Shown: positions 25,432-34,887, counted from the first letter of the stretch. The stretch: 39,808 nucleotides of DNA from Nitrospinaceae bacterium (GCA_029261555.1 JAJDBB010000068.1:1-39808), one strand, 5' to 3'. Numbers and translations: made by a program. Notes: a model not told the origin generated them from the sequence alone.

Positions 25432-26520
25432 ATGTCAAATTCTCAGGATACTTCAAAGTACGGGCAAAGCGGCGTCAGCTCCCGAGGCGCGGAAGCGTCA
25501 CTGGACGCTCTGCTCAAGCACATCGTGCCCAGCCGCAACTTCAATCCGGCGCATCCGCCGAAAATTGAATCCGCCTACTTTGCCAACGTGATCGACTTCG
25601 GCGACGGCATGGGCGTGGCCTTTTGCACCGACGGCGTGGGCACTAAGATCGTCGTCGCCGAACTGCTGGACCGCTATGACACGATTGGGATCGACTGCGC
25701 GGCGATGAACGTGAACGACGTGATCTGCGTCGGCGCGCGCCCCGTGAGCCTGGTCGACTACATCGCCTGCTCGTTCACCGACGAACGCGTGTTTGGGGAG
25801 CTGGGGCAAGGACTGGCGGAAGGCGCCCGGCAAGCGGGCGTGAACATCCCCGGGGGCGAAATCTCGCAAGTGAAAGAACTCATCACCGGAATCGACCTCG
25901 TCGGCGCCTGCATCGGCAAAGTCGATATAAACAAAATCAACACCGGCGCCAAAGTCGCGCCCGGCGATATCATCGTCGGCCTCGCCGCAAGCGGCGTGCA
26001 CTCCAACGGACTCACCCTAGCCCGCCGCGTATTGCTGGGCGAAAGCCGGGAGGAACAAAGCGCCAACGTCCGCAAACATTCCGACGCGCTGGGCCGGTCG
26101 CTGGGCGAAGAACTATTGGAACCCACGCGCATTTACGTCCAACCCATCATGGAAATACTCGACGCCGGGATCGACGTCCGGGCGATGGTCCACATTACCA
26201 GCGGCGGCTATTGCAACCTCAACCGCGTCCAGGCAGACAACATCCGGTTTGTGATCGACAATCCACCCCTGACGCCTGCGGTCTTTTCATTGATTCAGGA
26301 AACCGGGGAAGTGAGCGACCGCGAGATGCACGAAGTGTTTAATATGGGCGTGGGGTTTTGCGTGATAGTGCGCGACGAACATTTAGCCGAAGGCGTGATC
26401 AAGATCGCCGAGAAACACGGGACTCCCGCGCAAGTGATTGGCCACGTCGAAGCTTGCCAGGGCAAGGAAGTCGTGGTCCCGCAAAAAAACCTCCGCGGTA
26501 CAGGCCAGAGTTTTCAGTAA
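25432..26520 (+). CDS. purM: Phosphoribosylformylglycinamidine cyclo-ligase (AIR synthetase)
   Basis: 362 residues, usual length or slightly longer. PurM converts formylglycinamidine ribonucleotide to aminoimidazole ribonucleotide with ATP in purine synthesis. The family start KYGQSGVSSRGAEASLDALL is present, as are AFCTDGVGTKIVVAELLDRY (about 63-82), GIDCAAMNVNDVICVGARPV, the Gly-rich PGGEISQVKELITGIDLVG and GLAASGVHSNGLTLARRVLL. The C-terminal domain has VHITSGGYCNLNRV and FNMGVGFCVIV. The gene stands alone, with a terminator-like hairpin just upstream and a convergent transporter gene ending 7 bases after it, so its 3' end must be shared with that gene. Confidence 0.97.
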   Translation: MSNSQDTSKYGQSGVSSRGAEASLDALLKHIVPSRNFNPAHPPKIESAYFANVIDFGDGMGVAFCTDGVGTKIVVAELLDRYDTIGIDCAAMNVNDVICVGARPVSLVDYIACSFTDERVFGELGQGLAEGARQAGVNIPGGEISQVKELITGIDLVGACIGKVDINKINTGAKVAPGDIIVGLAASGVHSNGLTLARRVLLGESREEQSANVRKHSDALGRSLGEELLEPTRIYVQPIMEILDAGIDVRAMVHITSGGYCNLNRVQADNIRFVIDNPPLTPAVFSLIQETGEVSDREMHEVFNMGVGFCVIVRDEHLAEGVIKIAEKHGTPAQVIGHVEACQGKEVVVPQKNLRGTGQSFQ

Positions 26521-26527
26521 ATCTTTC

Positions 26528-27877
26528 CTAAATAAACTTGGCGAGGAAGACGCAGGCGACGGCGGCGGGGGAAACGTAGCGCACCAGAAAAGCCCACACC
26601 TTCGCCCAGTGAAATTCCGTTTCGTGCTTCTCAATCTCGGCCTGCGCGGCTTTTGGTCCCCAAATCCAGCCGACGAATATCGCCGTCAGCATTCCTCCCA
26701 ACGGCAACAGGTAGTTCGACGCAATGTTGTCCACATGATCGAAAAAGGTCATGCCCATCAGTTTGGCGTCCGCCAGCAATCCGAAAGACAATCCGGACGG
26801 CACGCCGAACGCAAATATAATCCCGCCGGAAAACAGAACCGCCTTGGACCGATTCCATCCCCACTGATCGATGAACCAGGCGACAACCACTTCCAATAGC
26901 GATATCCCGGAGGTGAGCGCGGCTATGGCAAGCAATATAAAAAATATCACGGAGACCAGTCCACCCAGCGGCATGCTGGAAAACACCGCCGGTAAAACGC
27001 TGAACACCAGCCCCGGTCCTTCCATGGGTTCCAGTCCCATGGCGAACACCGCCGGGAAGACCACCATGCCCATCATCAGCGCAATGAAGGTGTCGAACAG
27101 CACCACGTACACGGTGGATGAGGTGAGGTTTTCTTTTTCCGGCAGATAAGAGCCGTAGGTGAGCATCGCGCCCATGCCCAGACTGAGCGAAAAGAAGGCC
27201 TGCCCCATGGCGATGAGGACGACGTTGGGGGTGATTTTTCCGAAGTCGGGCAGGAGGTAAAAACGAACTCCCTCCATGGCTCCGGGAAGGGTCAAGGCGC
27301 GGCCCATCAACAAGAGGAGAAAAATTACCAGCGTCGGCATTAGGACGTCGCAGGCTTTTTCGATGCCGCCGTGCACTCCCTTGTAAACGATTCCCACGCA
27401 CAAGGCCATGAACAGAGCGTGATAAAAAGTTACCTCGCCCGTGTTCGAGATGAAGGAGCCAAAAAATGCGCCCGCCTCTTTTGGGGAGGCAAAATTAATC
27501 GCCTGGGTCAGAGATTTGACAATGTAGGCCAGGGTCCAGCCGCCGACCACGCCGTAAAAAGACAGGATGAGGAACCCGCACAACACGCCCATGTACCCGA
27601 CGCCCACCCACGGGCCTTTGGGGGAGAGGGTCTTGAAGGCGCCGACCGGGCTGAGTTGGGTTTTGCGTCCGAGGGTAAATTCCGCCAGCATGATGGGCAA
27701 GCCGACAATGAATATGCAAACAAGGTAAACGAGAACGAAAGCGCCGCCGCCGTTTTCCCCGACTATGTAGGGAAACTTCCACACGTTGCCCAAACCCACC
27801 GCCGAGCCGGAAGCTGCGAGGACAAATCCCATCCTGCTCGCCCAAAATCCTCTCGAATTTCCATTCGTTTGGCTCAT
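26528..27877 (-). CDS. Neurotransmitter:sodium symporter family transporter (NSS/SNF)
   Basis: 449 residues from the ATG at 27877, which gives MSQTNGNSRGFWASRMGFVL, the normal NSS start; an in-frame extension to 27922 has no family counterpart. The signature follows: ASGSAVGLGNVWKFPYIVGE, the unwound first helix that binds Na+ and substrate, then GGGAFVLVYLVCIFIVGLP and MLAEFTLGRKTQ. About 11-12 helices are visible, and the sixth-to-eighth helix region has GQAFFSLSLGMGAMLTYGSY. Bacterial members take up amino acids such as leucine, alanine or tyrosine with Na+. The specific substrate is unknown. It converges with purM and is divergent from uvrC. Confidence 0.95.
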   Translation of the reverse strand: MSQTNGNSRGFWASRMGFVLAASGSAVGLGNVWKFPYIVGENGGGAFVLVYLVCIFIVGLPIMLAEFTLGRKTQLSPVGAFKTLSPKGPWVGVGYMGVLCGFLILSFYGVVGGWTLAYIVKSLTQAINFASPKEAGAFFGSFISNTGEVTFYHALFMALCVGIVYKGVHGGIEKACDVLMPTLVIFLLLLMGRALTLPGAMEGVRFYLLPDFGKITPNVVLIAMGQAFFSLSLGMGAMLTYGSYLPEKENLTSSTVYVVLFDTFIALMMGMVVFPAVFAMGLEPMEGPGLVFSVLPAVFSSMPLGGLVSVIFFILLAIAALTSGISLLEVVVAWFIDQWGWNRSKAVLFSGGIIFAFGVPSGLSFGLLADAKLMGMTFFDHVDNIASNYLLPLGGMLTAIFVGWIWGPKAAQAEIEKHETEFHWAKVWAFLVRYVSPAAVACVFLAKFI

Positions 27878-27954
27878 GGGCGCAGAGTATACCGGGCAAC
27901 GTGGACTAGGTAAAGCGCGCATTGACGCCTCTGGCGCCGGGGGTTCGAATTGGA

Positions 27955-27960
27955 TATAAT
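27955..27960 (+). promoter_or_regulatory. Candidate -10 element for uvrC
   Basis: A perfect TATAAT lies 43 bases before the uvrC start in an otherwise GC-rich spacer that turns AT-rich here. No good -35 hexamer is found at 16-18 bases upstream (TTGACG lies too far, 27 bases away), so the promoter call rests mainly on the -10 box. Confidence 0.4.
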
Positions 27961-28003
27961 TATTTAGAAAAGAAAAATAACTTCAGGAAATAATCCGCCG
28001 CAC

Positions 28004-29824
28004 ATGCGTCCCGACTTAACCCAAATACTCGACAGCATCCCGAAACTCCCCGGCGTCTACTTTATGAAGGGTTCCAAAGAGGAGTTCCTTTACATCGGCA
28101 AGGCCAAGGTGTTGCGCAACCGGGTGCGCTCTTATTTCCAGAACTCCCGATCGCTCCCCCCGCGCACGCGGATGTTCCTGGACCGGGTCCGCGACATAAA
28201 ATTCCTGACCACGAAGACGGAGATGGAAGCGCTCATTCTGGAGAGCAATTTCATTAAGAAACATCAACCGCGCTACAACGTTTTACTCAAGGACGACAAA
28301 CATTATCCCTACCTGCGCCTGACGACCCAGGAGCCTTACCCGCGCCTGCAAGTGGTGCGGCGGGTCAAAAAAGACGGGGCGACTTATTTCGGTCCCTACA
28401 CAATGGTCAAGGAGGTCAGGGAAACCATCCGCCTCATCTACAAAATTTTTCCTCTGCGCCAAAGCCGGGACCGACTGGAGGGAGAAGCCGTTCGGCGTCC
28501 CTGCCTGAATCATCAGATGGGCCGATGCCTCGCCCCTTGCGCGGCGAAGGTAACGCCGGAGGAGTATTCCCTGGTGGTGCGCGACACGATTTTGTTCCTC
28601 AAGGGGCGAAGCTCCGAATTGATCGACAGCCTCAAGGAAAAAATGCGGGAGGCCTCCGACAAAACGCAATACGAACAGGCCGCGGCCTTTCGCGATAAAA
28701 TTTCCGCCGTCAAATCCGTCCTTTCCAAGCAAAAAATAATCTCCACCAATCTGGACGACCGCGACGTCGTCGGGTATTGCCGCGAGACAGGCCGGGCCAT
28801 GGCGCAGGTGCTGATCGTGCGCGGAGGTAAAATGCTCGGCGAAAAAATATTCACGCTCGAAAATCGCAACGAAATGGACGCCAACGAAACCCTGTCCGCT
28901 TTTCTCAAACAGTATTATGCGGAAGAGGATCTGATTCCAAAAACCATTTTGCTTCCTCACGAGGTGGACGACTCGCAAGTAATCGCCGACTGGTTGTCGG
29001 AAAAAAAAGGCGCACCGGTTTCCCTGGAGGTTCCAAAGATCGGCAAGAATCGCGACCTGGTGCGCATGGCTGAAGAAAACGCCCGCTTCGCCATGAACAA
29101 TGAAATGGACCGCCAGGACGTGAGCGAGAGGTGCCTGCAGGAGTTGCAACAAACCCTGGACCTGAAAACCTACCCGGAAACGATCGAGGGTTTCGATATT
29201 TCCAACATCTCCGGTTCTCACGCCGTGGGTTCCATGGTTCGCTTCTCCAACGCAAAGGCCGATAAAGCCAAGTACCGTCGATTTCAAATCAAAGACGTCC
29301 AGGGAATCGACGATTACGGCATGTTGCGCGAGGTCATGACTCGCAGGTACCAGCGGTTGTTGAAGGAGGATTCTCCCTTGCCAAACCTGATTTTGATCGA
29401 CGGCGGCAAAGGCCACCTCAACGCCGGCTGGCGGGTCCTGGAGGAATTGAATATCACGGAGAGGGTCGATCTGGTGTGCGTCGCCAAAGGAAAGTTTCGC
29501 AACAACACGGCTACGGACGAGGTCTATTTACCGGGCCGGAAGGAGCCGACCCTGTTTCGGGAAAACTCTCCTCCCCGATTTTTACTCCAGCGCGTGCGCG
29601 ACGAGGCCCATCGTTTTGCCGTGAGCTATCACCGGAACCTGCGCGGCAAAAAAACCCTGACCTCCCCGCTGGAAACCATTGCCGGGGTGGGGAAAAAGCG
29701 CCGCTTGATTTTGCTGAAAAAATTCGGCAGTCTGGAAAATATCAAACGGGCGACGGTGGAGGAACTGGCGTCGGTCCCCGGCATTCCCGAACCTCTGGCT
29801 CGCAAAATCCATATCGGAATTTAA
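28004..29824 (+). CDS. uvrC: Excinuclease ABC subunit C
   Basis: 606 residues, full length. UvrC makes both incisions in nucleotide excision repair with UvrAB. The N-terminal GIY-YIG nuclease is PKLPGVYFMKGSKEEFLYIG followed by KAKVLRNRVRSYFQ. Cys-rich region CLNHQMGRCLAPC is around residue 165-180, the UVR (UvrB-binding) motif KTQYEQAAAFRDKISAVKSV near 220-240, and the RNase H-like C-terminal nuclease has GFDISNISGSHAVGSMV and LPNLILIDGGKGHLNAG. A helix-hairpin-helix pair, ETIAGVGKKRRLILLKKFGS and ATVEELASVPGIPEPLA, closes the protein. It is first in a same-strand run of four genes with short gaps (46, 22 and 37 bases). Confidence 0.98.
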   Translation: MRPDLTQILDSIPKLPGVYFMKGSKEEFLYIGKAKVLRNRVRSYFQNSRSLPPRTRMFLDRVRDIKFLTTKTEMEALILESNFIKKHQPRYNVLLKDDKHYPYLRLTTQEPYPRLQVVRRVKKDGATYFGPYTMVKEVRETIRLIYKIFPLRQSRDRLEGEAVRRPCLNHQMGRCLAPCAAKVTPEEYSLVVRDTILFLKGRSSELIDSLKEKMREASDKTQYEQAAAFRDKISAVKSVLSKQKIISTNLDDRDVVGYCRETGRAMAQVLIVRGGKMLGEKIFTLENRNEMDANETLSAFLKQYYAEEDLIPKTILLPHEVDDSQVIADWLSEKKGAPVSLEVPKIGKNRDLVRMAEENARFAMNNEMDRQDVSERCLQELQQTLDLKTYPETIEGFDISNISGSHAVGSMVRFSNAKADKAKYRRFQIKDVQGIDDYGMLREVMTRRYQRLLKEDSPLPNLILIDGGKGHLNAGWRVLEELNITERVDLVCVAKGKFRNNTATDEVYLPGRKEPTLFRENSPPRFLLQRVRDEAHRFAVSYHRNLRGKKTLTSPLETIAGVGKKRRLILLKKFGSLENIKRATVEELASVPGIPEPLARKIHIGI

Positions 29825-29869
29825 ATTTACCCGCTCGGACAAAAATAATTTGAAAGGAGAATTTTTGCT

Positions 29870-30571
29870 TTGAAAATTGCAATTCGTATTTTTGCGCTCG
29901 GCGCGCTGATTCTGTTTTCCGCCCCGGTGGCGGGAGAAGAGCCTCCCACGGAATTTATCGAGTTGGCCGTAAAGTTGAAAACCTTCCAACTGGATTTACT
30001 GGACAAGAAGCTTAAAAACGATTTTGAAGGGGTTTATAATTTGCAGCATCCCTTATTTCGGAAGAAAGTTACCCTGGACGAGTTTAAATTTTTTGACGGT
30101 CAAACGGTTCATAATTCCCTGGAAATGCACCCCATGCATATTTCCGGCGGAAGCAAAAAATTTAAGGAATTTATTAATAAGAATAAACAAAAAACCGACG
30201 CCTTGGGAAACCCCAGTCCGCCCGCATTCAAGGTTTCTATCATGCCGGGATTCCGACCCAAAACCAAGTCCGTGGAAATGATAGAAATCAGCAGGGACAA
30301 AAAGCTGGCGCGAGTTAATTTCAAGATGGCGGGTAAAGCCATATTTCCTCCGCAAATCTGGCGCGGCTTTAAGTTAATGGACTGGACGGAGCAGGGAACG
30401 GATTACTGGGAAAAGGTCGACGGGAAATGGGTAATCACCGTTTTGAAACACGAGGCGACAATCAGCGGAGCCAAAAGCGCGCATATTTTTATTCCCGACC
30501 AAACCAAACTTTGGGATACAATGGACTTCGTCGCCGTCGACCCGAAAAAACTTTCCTCAAGCGCTCCTTGA
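29870..30571 (+). CDS. Secreted protein of unknown function, possible NTF2-like fold
   Basis: 233 residues from a TTG start supported by AGGAGA (29855-29860), 9 bases upstream. A signal peptide is clear: MKIAIRIFALGALILFSAPV followed by AGEEPP, with a likely cleavage after VAG. The mature protein begins with a helix (FIELAVKLKTFQLDLLDKKL) and NDFEGVYNLQHPLFRKKVTL, then beta-rich segments and DYWEKVDGKWVITVLKHEA, reminiscent of NTF2-like small-ligand folds. This is a weak fold inference; no family is recognised. Expected location is the periplasm. It lies between uvrC and the aminotransferase gene with short gaps, so it is probably co-transcribed, without an obvious functional link. Confidence 0.82.
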   Translation: MKIAIRIFALGALILFSAPVAGEEPPTEFIELAVKLKTFQLDLLDKKLKNDFEGVYNLQHPLFRKKVTLDEFKFFDGQTVHNSLEMHPMHISGGSKKFKEFINKNKQKTDALGNPSPPAFKVSIMPGFRPKTKSVEMIEISRDKKLARVNFKMAGKAIFPPQIWRGFKLMDWTEQGTDYWEKVDGKWVITVLKHEATISGAKSAHIFIPDQTKLWDTMDFVAVDPKKLSSSAP

Positions 30572-30593
30572 ACGCCCCCAGAAACAAACGCCC

Positions 30594-31757
30594 ATGAACT
30601 CAGATTCCTATCTGCCCTTTCATCAATCCTGGTTGGAGGACGACGAGATCAACGAAGTGGTCGACGCTCTGAAATCAGGATGGTTGACCACCGGACCGAA
30701 GACGAAGTCCTTCGAGGAAGCGTTTAAAAATTATATAGGCTCCAAACACGCTATCGGGTTGAACTCCTGCACTGCTGGACTGCACATGTCCCTGGCGGTC
30801 CAGGATTTTGAACCCGGCGACGAAGTCATCGTGCCGCCCATCACTTTTCCCGCAACGGCCAATGTCGTGGTTCACCAAAATTTAAAACCGGTTTTCGTCG
30901 ACGTCGAACCCGACACATTGAATCTGGACGCCGCCAAACTGGAAGAAAAAATCAGCCCCCGGACCCGCGCTATCATTCCCGTTCACTTCGCCGGGCACGC
31001 CTGCGACATGGACGCTATCGACGCCGTCGCGCAAAAACACAATCTGTGTGTGATCGAGGACGCGGCGCACGCTATCGAGACGCGATACAAAGGAAGAAAA
31101 GTTGGAACCCTGGGCCGTCTCGCCTCATTCAGTTTTTACGCGACCAAAAATATCACCACAGGCGAAGGCGGCATGCTGACCACCGACGACGACGACCTGG
31201 CCGAGAAAATCACCGTCATGCGCCTCCACGGGTTGAGTCGGGACGCTTGGAAGCGATACGGCAAATCCGGATTCGCCCACTGGCAACTGCACGCTCCGGG
31301 CTTCAAGTACAACATGTCGGATATCAACGCCGCCATGGGGATTCATCAAATCAAAAAGGTGGACCGGTTCCTTGAAATTCGCAAGCGCTACGCCGCCCGC
31401 TACGACGAAGCCTTCAGCGAATTTGAAGAGGTTCAGCCGTTGGCGGTTCGGGACTACACCCTATCCGCTCGCCATATTTACGTTCTCATCCTCAAGCTGG
31501 AACGCTTGACCATCACGCGCGACGAATTTTTGAATGCCATGCAGGCCGCGGGAATCGGAATGGCGGTGCATTTCACCTCCCTTCATTTGCAACCGTATTT
31601 CAAGGAACATTTCAACTCCGCCGCCGAACCGTTGCCCAACGCCGCCTACGCAAGCGACCGCATTGTATCTCTCCCTCTCTATCCAAAAATGACTCCCGCC
31701 GACGTCGAACGGGTGATCTCAACCGCTGCGGCGCTGATCCAGAAACATCGCGCCTGA
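30594..31757 (+). CDS. DegT/DnrJ/EryC1/StrS-family PLP aminotransferase
   Basis: 387 residues, the full length of sugar aminotransferases such as ArnB and WecE. The N-terminus LPFHQSWLEDDEINEVVDAL and KSGWLTTGPKTKSFEEAF are family signatures. PLP-site residues are visible: NSCTAGLHMSL near 57-66, D156 in VIEDAAHAIE and the Schiff-base lysine K185 in FYATKNITTGEGG. The enzymes transfer an amino group, usually from glutamate, to a keto-sugar nucleotide, giving amino-sugars for surface glycans. The product could feed polysaccharide or lipopolysaccharide assembly, possibly the 3-15 kb operon, but none of the partner sugar genes are adjacent. No truncation is seen. Confidence 0.95.
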   Translation: MNSDSYLPFHQSWLEDDEINEVVDALKSGWLTTGPKTKSFEEAFKNYIGSKHAIGLNSCTAGLHMSLAVQDFEPGDEVIVPPITFPATANVVVHQNLKPVFVDVEPDTLNLDAAKLEEKISPRTRAIIPVHFAGHACDMDAIDAVAQKHNLCVIEDAAHAIETRYKGRKVGTLGRLASFSFYATKNITTGEGGMLTTDDDDLAEKITVMRLHGLSRDAWKRYGKSGFAHWQLHAPGFKYNMSDINAAMGIHQIKKVDRFLEIRKRYAARYDEAFSEFEEVQPLAVRDYTLSARHIYVLILKLERLTITRDEFLNAMQAAGIGMAVHFTSLHLQPYFKEHFNSAAEPLPNAAYASDRIVSLPLYPKMTPADVERVISTAAALIQKHRA

Positions 31758-31794
31758 GGGTTTCATTTTCGACGCGCCCTGAATTTGGAACGCT

Positions 31795-33033
31795 ATGTCG
31801 ATCCTAAGAAAACTTATCGACCTCCTCCCTAGACTGTTCGTTAGACTCTTCGTTAAAACTCCGGAAAAACCCGAAGCGGAAAAAGTTTCCGCCGAATCCG
31901 TTCAGGCGAAAATCGCGAACCTGAAAAAGACGATCGAGGAAAATCCCGACGACGGAGTCCTGCACTACCAGTTAGGCGCGGCGTATATGGAAATCCAGCG
32001 ATACCTGGAAGCCGTCCAACCCTTGAAGCAGACCCTCCGCATCAACCCGGAACATGCCAGCGCCTCGTTCATGCTGGGAAAGGCCTTGATAGAAAACGGG
32101 CGCGACGAGGACGCAGTGGACACGCTTGATTTCGCGAGAAAAAAAAATCCCGCCAGTCGCACGATTCGGGAACTGCTGGCCCTGGCCCACTGCAACCTGA
32201 CCGTTGAATACGGGAAGATGAAACAATACAAAACGTCCCTGGCACACTACCACCAAGCCATGGAGCTGGTCCCGGACTTCGGACGGGCGCATCTGGCGCT
32301 GGCGATCAATTTTGTTCACCAGGCTCACTACAAGGAAGCGCTGAAGAAATTAAAGGAAACGCTCCGCAAAGACAAAAATCTACTGGTAGACGTCTACTAT
32401 TATTATGGCGTGGTTTACGGAAAGCTGGACAAACACGGCAAGGCAATCAAGTATTACAAGAAAGCCATCCGCGTCAGCCCAAAGGCGGCGCTGTGCCAAA
32501 TGAACCTTGGAACTCTTTACAACAAGCTGGGCCGCTACGAGGAGGCGATACAACCGCTCCGCAACGCCATCGTCATGAGTCCGCGCCTGACCACCGACGC
32601 CCCGTTTCAATTGGGTTTCGCGCTGTTCAAGTTGGAACGCTACGAAGAAGCCGTCCGACCCTTGCGCCGCGCCTATAAAAAATCTCCGGATCACGAAGTG
32701 GTGATCAAATTCCTAGTTTCCACCCACCACAATATCGCCGGGCTTCGCAGGGAGGCGGGCGAGACGGAGCGGGAGATCGAGTCTCTGCGTGCGGTGGAGC
32801 GGGTCGACCCGGAAAATGTGCAGGCGCATTTTTTGATGGCCGCCGCCTACGACAAACTTTTCAAAGGCGTCGACGCCGTCGAGCAGACGATCATCTCAAA
32901 ACTTTTATTTATCGAGCAGAGGGACGAAAAGAGAATGGAAGAGGCGATGCGAAACCTCGCCCGGCTGTACCAAAAATATTCCTACACAGAGGAAGATTTC
33001 GTCAACGTCAAGATTCCCCGGAAACAGTATTGA
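31795..33033 (+). CDS. Tetratricopeptide-repeat protein
   Basis: 412 residues. After a basic amphipathic N-terminus (MSILRKLIDLLPRLFVRLFV), which may attach to a membrane, there are about eight or nine TPR helix pairs: GVLHYQLGAAYMEIQRYLEA, ASFMLGKALIENGRDEDAVD, GRAHLALAINFVHQAHYKEA, VYYYYGVVYGKLDKHGKAIK, ALCQMNLGTLYNKLGRYEEA, APFQLGFALFKLERYEEAVR and weaker ones beyond. TPR proteins act as scaffolds for protein assemblies; the partner is unknown. It is the last of the co-oriented run starting at uvrC, 37 bases after the aminotransferase, with which glycan-related work is conceivable but unproven. Confidence 0.93.
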   Translation: MSILRKLIDLLPRLFVRLFVKTPEKPEAEKVSAESVQAKIANLKKTIEENPDDGVLHYQLGAAYMEIQRYLEAVQPLKQTLRINPEHASASFMLGKALIENGRDEDAVDTLDFARKKNPASRTIRELLALAHCNLTVEYGKMKQYKTSLAHYHQAMELVPDFGRAHLALAINFVHQAHYKEALKKLKETLRKDKNLLVDVYYYYGVVYGKLDKHGKAIKYYKKAIRVSPKAALCQMNLGTLYNKLGRYEEAIQPLRNAIVMSPRLTTDAPFQLGFALFKLERYEEAVRPLRRAYKKSPDHEVVIKFLVSTHHNIAGLRREAGETEREIESLRAVERVDPENVQAHFLMAAAYDKLFKGVDAVEQTIISKLLFIEQRDEKRMEEAMRNLARLYQKYSYTEEDFVNVKIPRKQY

Positions 33034-33069
33034 ACAAATTTTTCCCTCGGCGCCCTATTCCTCTCCATT

Positions 33070-33111
33070 ATCGAATAATATAAGACAAATTTTTTTTGAC
33101 TTTTATTCGAT
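33070..33111. repeat. 9-base inverted repeat upstream of the DUF1566-type gene
   Basis: ATCGAATAA (33070-33078) and TTATTCGAT (33103-33111) are perfect inverted copies whose centres are 33 bases apart, about three helical turns. The intervening 24 bases are very AT-rich with a T8 run and TTGAC. It could be a two-site operator for the gene starting at 33175, or a loose hairpin at the end of the TPR gene transcript. Confidence 0.5.
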
Positions 33112-33174
33112 TTAAAAAGCGCTGGAAGTCGGGCAAATTGTAAGCGCCCCATCCCCTCAATAAAGAGCCGGCCC

Positions 33175-34887
33175 ATGAACCAAAAAGACGTCCCCGAATT
33201 ACGCTCTACATTCAGAATGAATTTGTCCCTCGACGAGGCGCAGAATATGCCATATCTGACGGTGAAGCAGGGCGTCGACACAATCGATATCACTGGTCAC
33301 GATTCAGTAACCGGTTTTGAAGGATATAGCGCCTGGCCTCACAAATACGAGGAGATGATTTTGGATGGCGGCATGTTAGTGGTGGATCAGGCTGCGGATT
33401 TGATGTGGCATCAATGGGGAATATCCAAAGCTGTTTCTAAGCGAGACGCCAAAACGTTGCTTTTCCTTACCAACTTGGATTCATATGCAGGGTTTTCAGA
33501 TTGGCGATTCCCAACTCTGGAGGAAGCCGCCACTTTGTTGGAGAGACAGGGGATAAATGAAGGTTTAAAGATTGACCCTGTATTCGCTTCACAACAGTCA
33601 AGGATTTGGACGGGAGATACTTGTGAAAATCTTTCGGAAAGTTATCCCTGGTATGTGGATTTCAAAAGAGGCGTATTAGGTTTGGGTCGCGAGCACGATG
33701 AAATTTTTCTTCGTCCCGTCCGTTCCATCCAGACGGCCGCCAAAAGTTTTAATTTCAGGCATGAGTTGGAAGCAATTGCCGAAGATATTCTGGGGAGGGA
33801 AATAAGACCTCATGAACGCGACGTCATTTACGTTACTGAGATTAAAAATATGGCCAAAAATCCTATTTTGAACGCGCGCGGCTCTTATGAATTGGAAAAA
33901 TATTTCAAACGCCAGAACGAAGAATTGCGTCGGCGCGGTCTGAATTTAATAGAAAGACACTCTGAAAATTTCGAAAAGTTAGCTGGGCGCCCGCTAAATG
34001 AAATAGAGGTGTTTCATCTGTGCGACATAAAATATTTGGAAACGCTGAATGATAAATTTGAAAAGATTTTCTCCGCATCCAATCCTGAAGACGCCCTTGA
34101 AGACGAAATAGGATGGAAGAAAAGAGAGCCTTATGCGCCTTCATATTTTTATGCCAACGCGCCGTGGATGGGAAAAAAACTCTTCGGACAAAAGTGGGCG
34201 TTTTCCCCGGCGGGGAAGATGGTCCAAGCGGTCCATAATGATGAGGAGGATATTGAAAGGCGAGCTTTGCAGTTTTGGGAAAGCTTCGAAAAATTAAAAC
34301 CCCTGATTGTCCAAATATTAATTGAGACCCTTCCGGAAATGGAAAAGGATCAGGGCGAGGCCGATTGCTTCGCCCATCTTGACAGCATTTATTTTTTTGG
34401 AAAACTTACGCGGTATTTAAATCATTTTGCAAGCGATTCAGACGGCGATCCAGGGGTTGAGCTATGTTTTCAATTTGGTAAAAAAGGGTACCTGGTGGGA
34501 GTGAAAGAGGGGAGCGTCGCTTATGTGGATCAACGCAATTTTAAAACCGGAAAATCGCTCAAAAGGCTTTGGGGAATAGGCGAGGAGTCTGTCGACGCCC
34601 AACAAAAAAGAAAAGCCGCCAAACGGAAGGCCCGGCCAAAATGGAAAATCGAAAAGGTTACCCTCCGGACGCGCGATTCCTATTTTGAATCCGACGTTAC
34701 CTATGAATTCCGGGTCGTCAATAATAAAACCAAAAAGGTTTTTGCTTCATTTCATCGCTCGGAATATTCGGACGACCGGGGCGACCAGAATAGCGGATGC
34801 CGAAGCGTCGTGTTTTCCGAGGATGGCAAAAGCGTCGTCGCGACAAATGAAGACGGAGAAAAGGAAAAGCTGGAATTGCCCGATTGA
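33175..34887 (+). CDS. DUF1566/Lcl-type protein with a long unassigned C-terminal part
   Basis: 570 residues. Residues about 55-185 form a DUF1566-like C-type-lectin-fold domain: GGMLVVDQAADLMWHQWGIS, YAGFSDWRFPTLEEAATLLE, RIWTGDT and ending DEIFLRPVRSIQ. No signal peptide is visible, so the protein may stay in the cytosol, unlike most DUF1566 proteins. Residues about 195-300 hold two related helical repeats: EDILGREIRPHERDVIYVTE and EKLAGRPLNEIEVFHLCDIK, each about 28 residues. The rest, including a basic linker QQKRKAAKRKARPKWK and a beta-rich end RDSYFESDVTYEFRVVNNKT, is not recognised. Base composition is more AT-rich than the neighbouring housekeeping genes, hinting at transfer. It stands alone after a 141-base gap. 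Confidence 0.85.
   Translation: MNQKDVPELRSTFRMNLSLDEAQNMPYLTVKQGVDTIDITGHDSVTGFEGYSAWPHKYEEMILDGGMLVVDQAADLMWHQWGISKAVSKRDAKTLLFLTNLDSYAGFSDWRFPTLEEAATLLERQGINEGLKIDPVFASQQSRIWTGDTCENLSESYPWYVDFKRGVLGLGREHDEIFLRPVRSIQTAAKSFNFRHELEAIAEDILGREIRPHERDVIYVTEIKNMAKNPILNARGSYELEKYFKRQNEELRRRGLNLIERHSENFEKLAGRPLNEIEVFHLCDIKYLETLNDKFEKIFSASNPEDALEDEIGWKKREPYAPSYFYANAPWMGKKLFGQKWAFSPAGKMVQAVHNDEEDIERRALQFWESFEKLKPLIVQILIETLPEMEKDQGEADCFAHLDSIYFFGKLTRYLNHFASDSDGDPGVELCFQFGKKGYLVGVKEGSVAYVDQRNFKTGKSLKRLWGIGEESVDAQQKRKAAKRKARPKWKIEKVTLRTRDSYFESDVTYEFRVVNNKTKKVFASFHRSEYSDDRGDQNSGCRSVVFSEDGKSVVATNEDGEKEKLELPD

Noticed and set aside
28283..29416. 377-codon minus-strand open frame opposite uvrC
   Set aside because: uvrC is unambiguous on the other strand; the antisense translation has no domain features.
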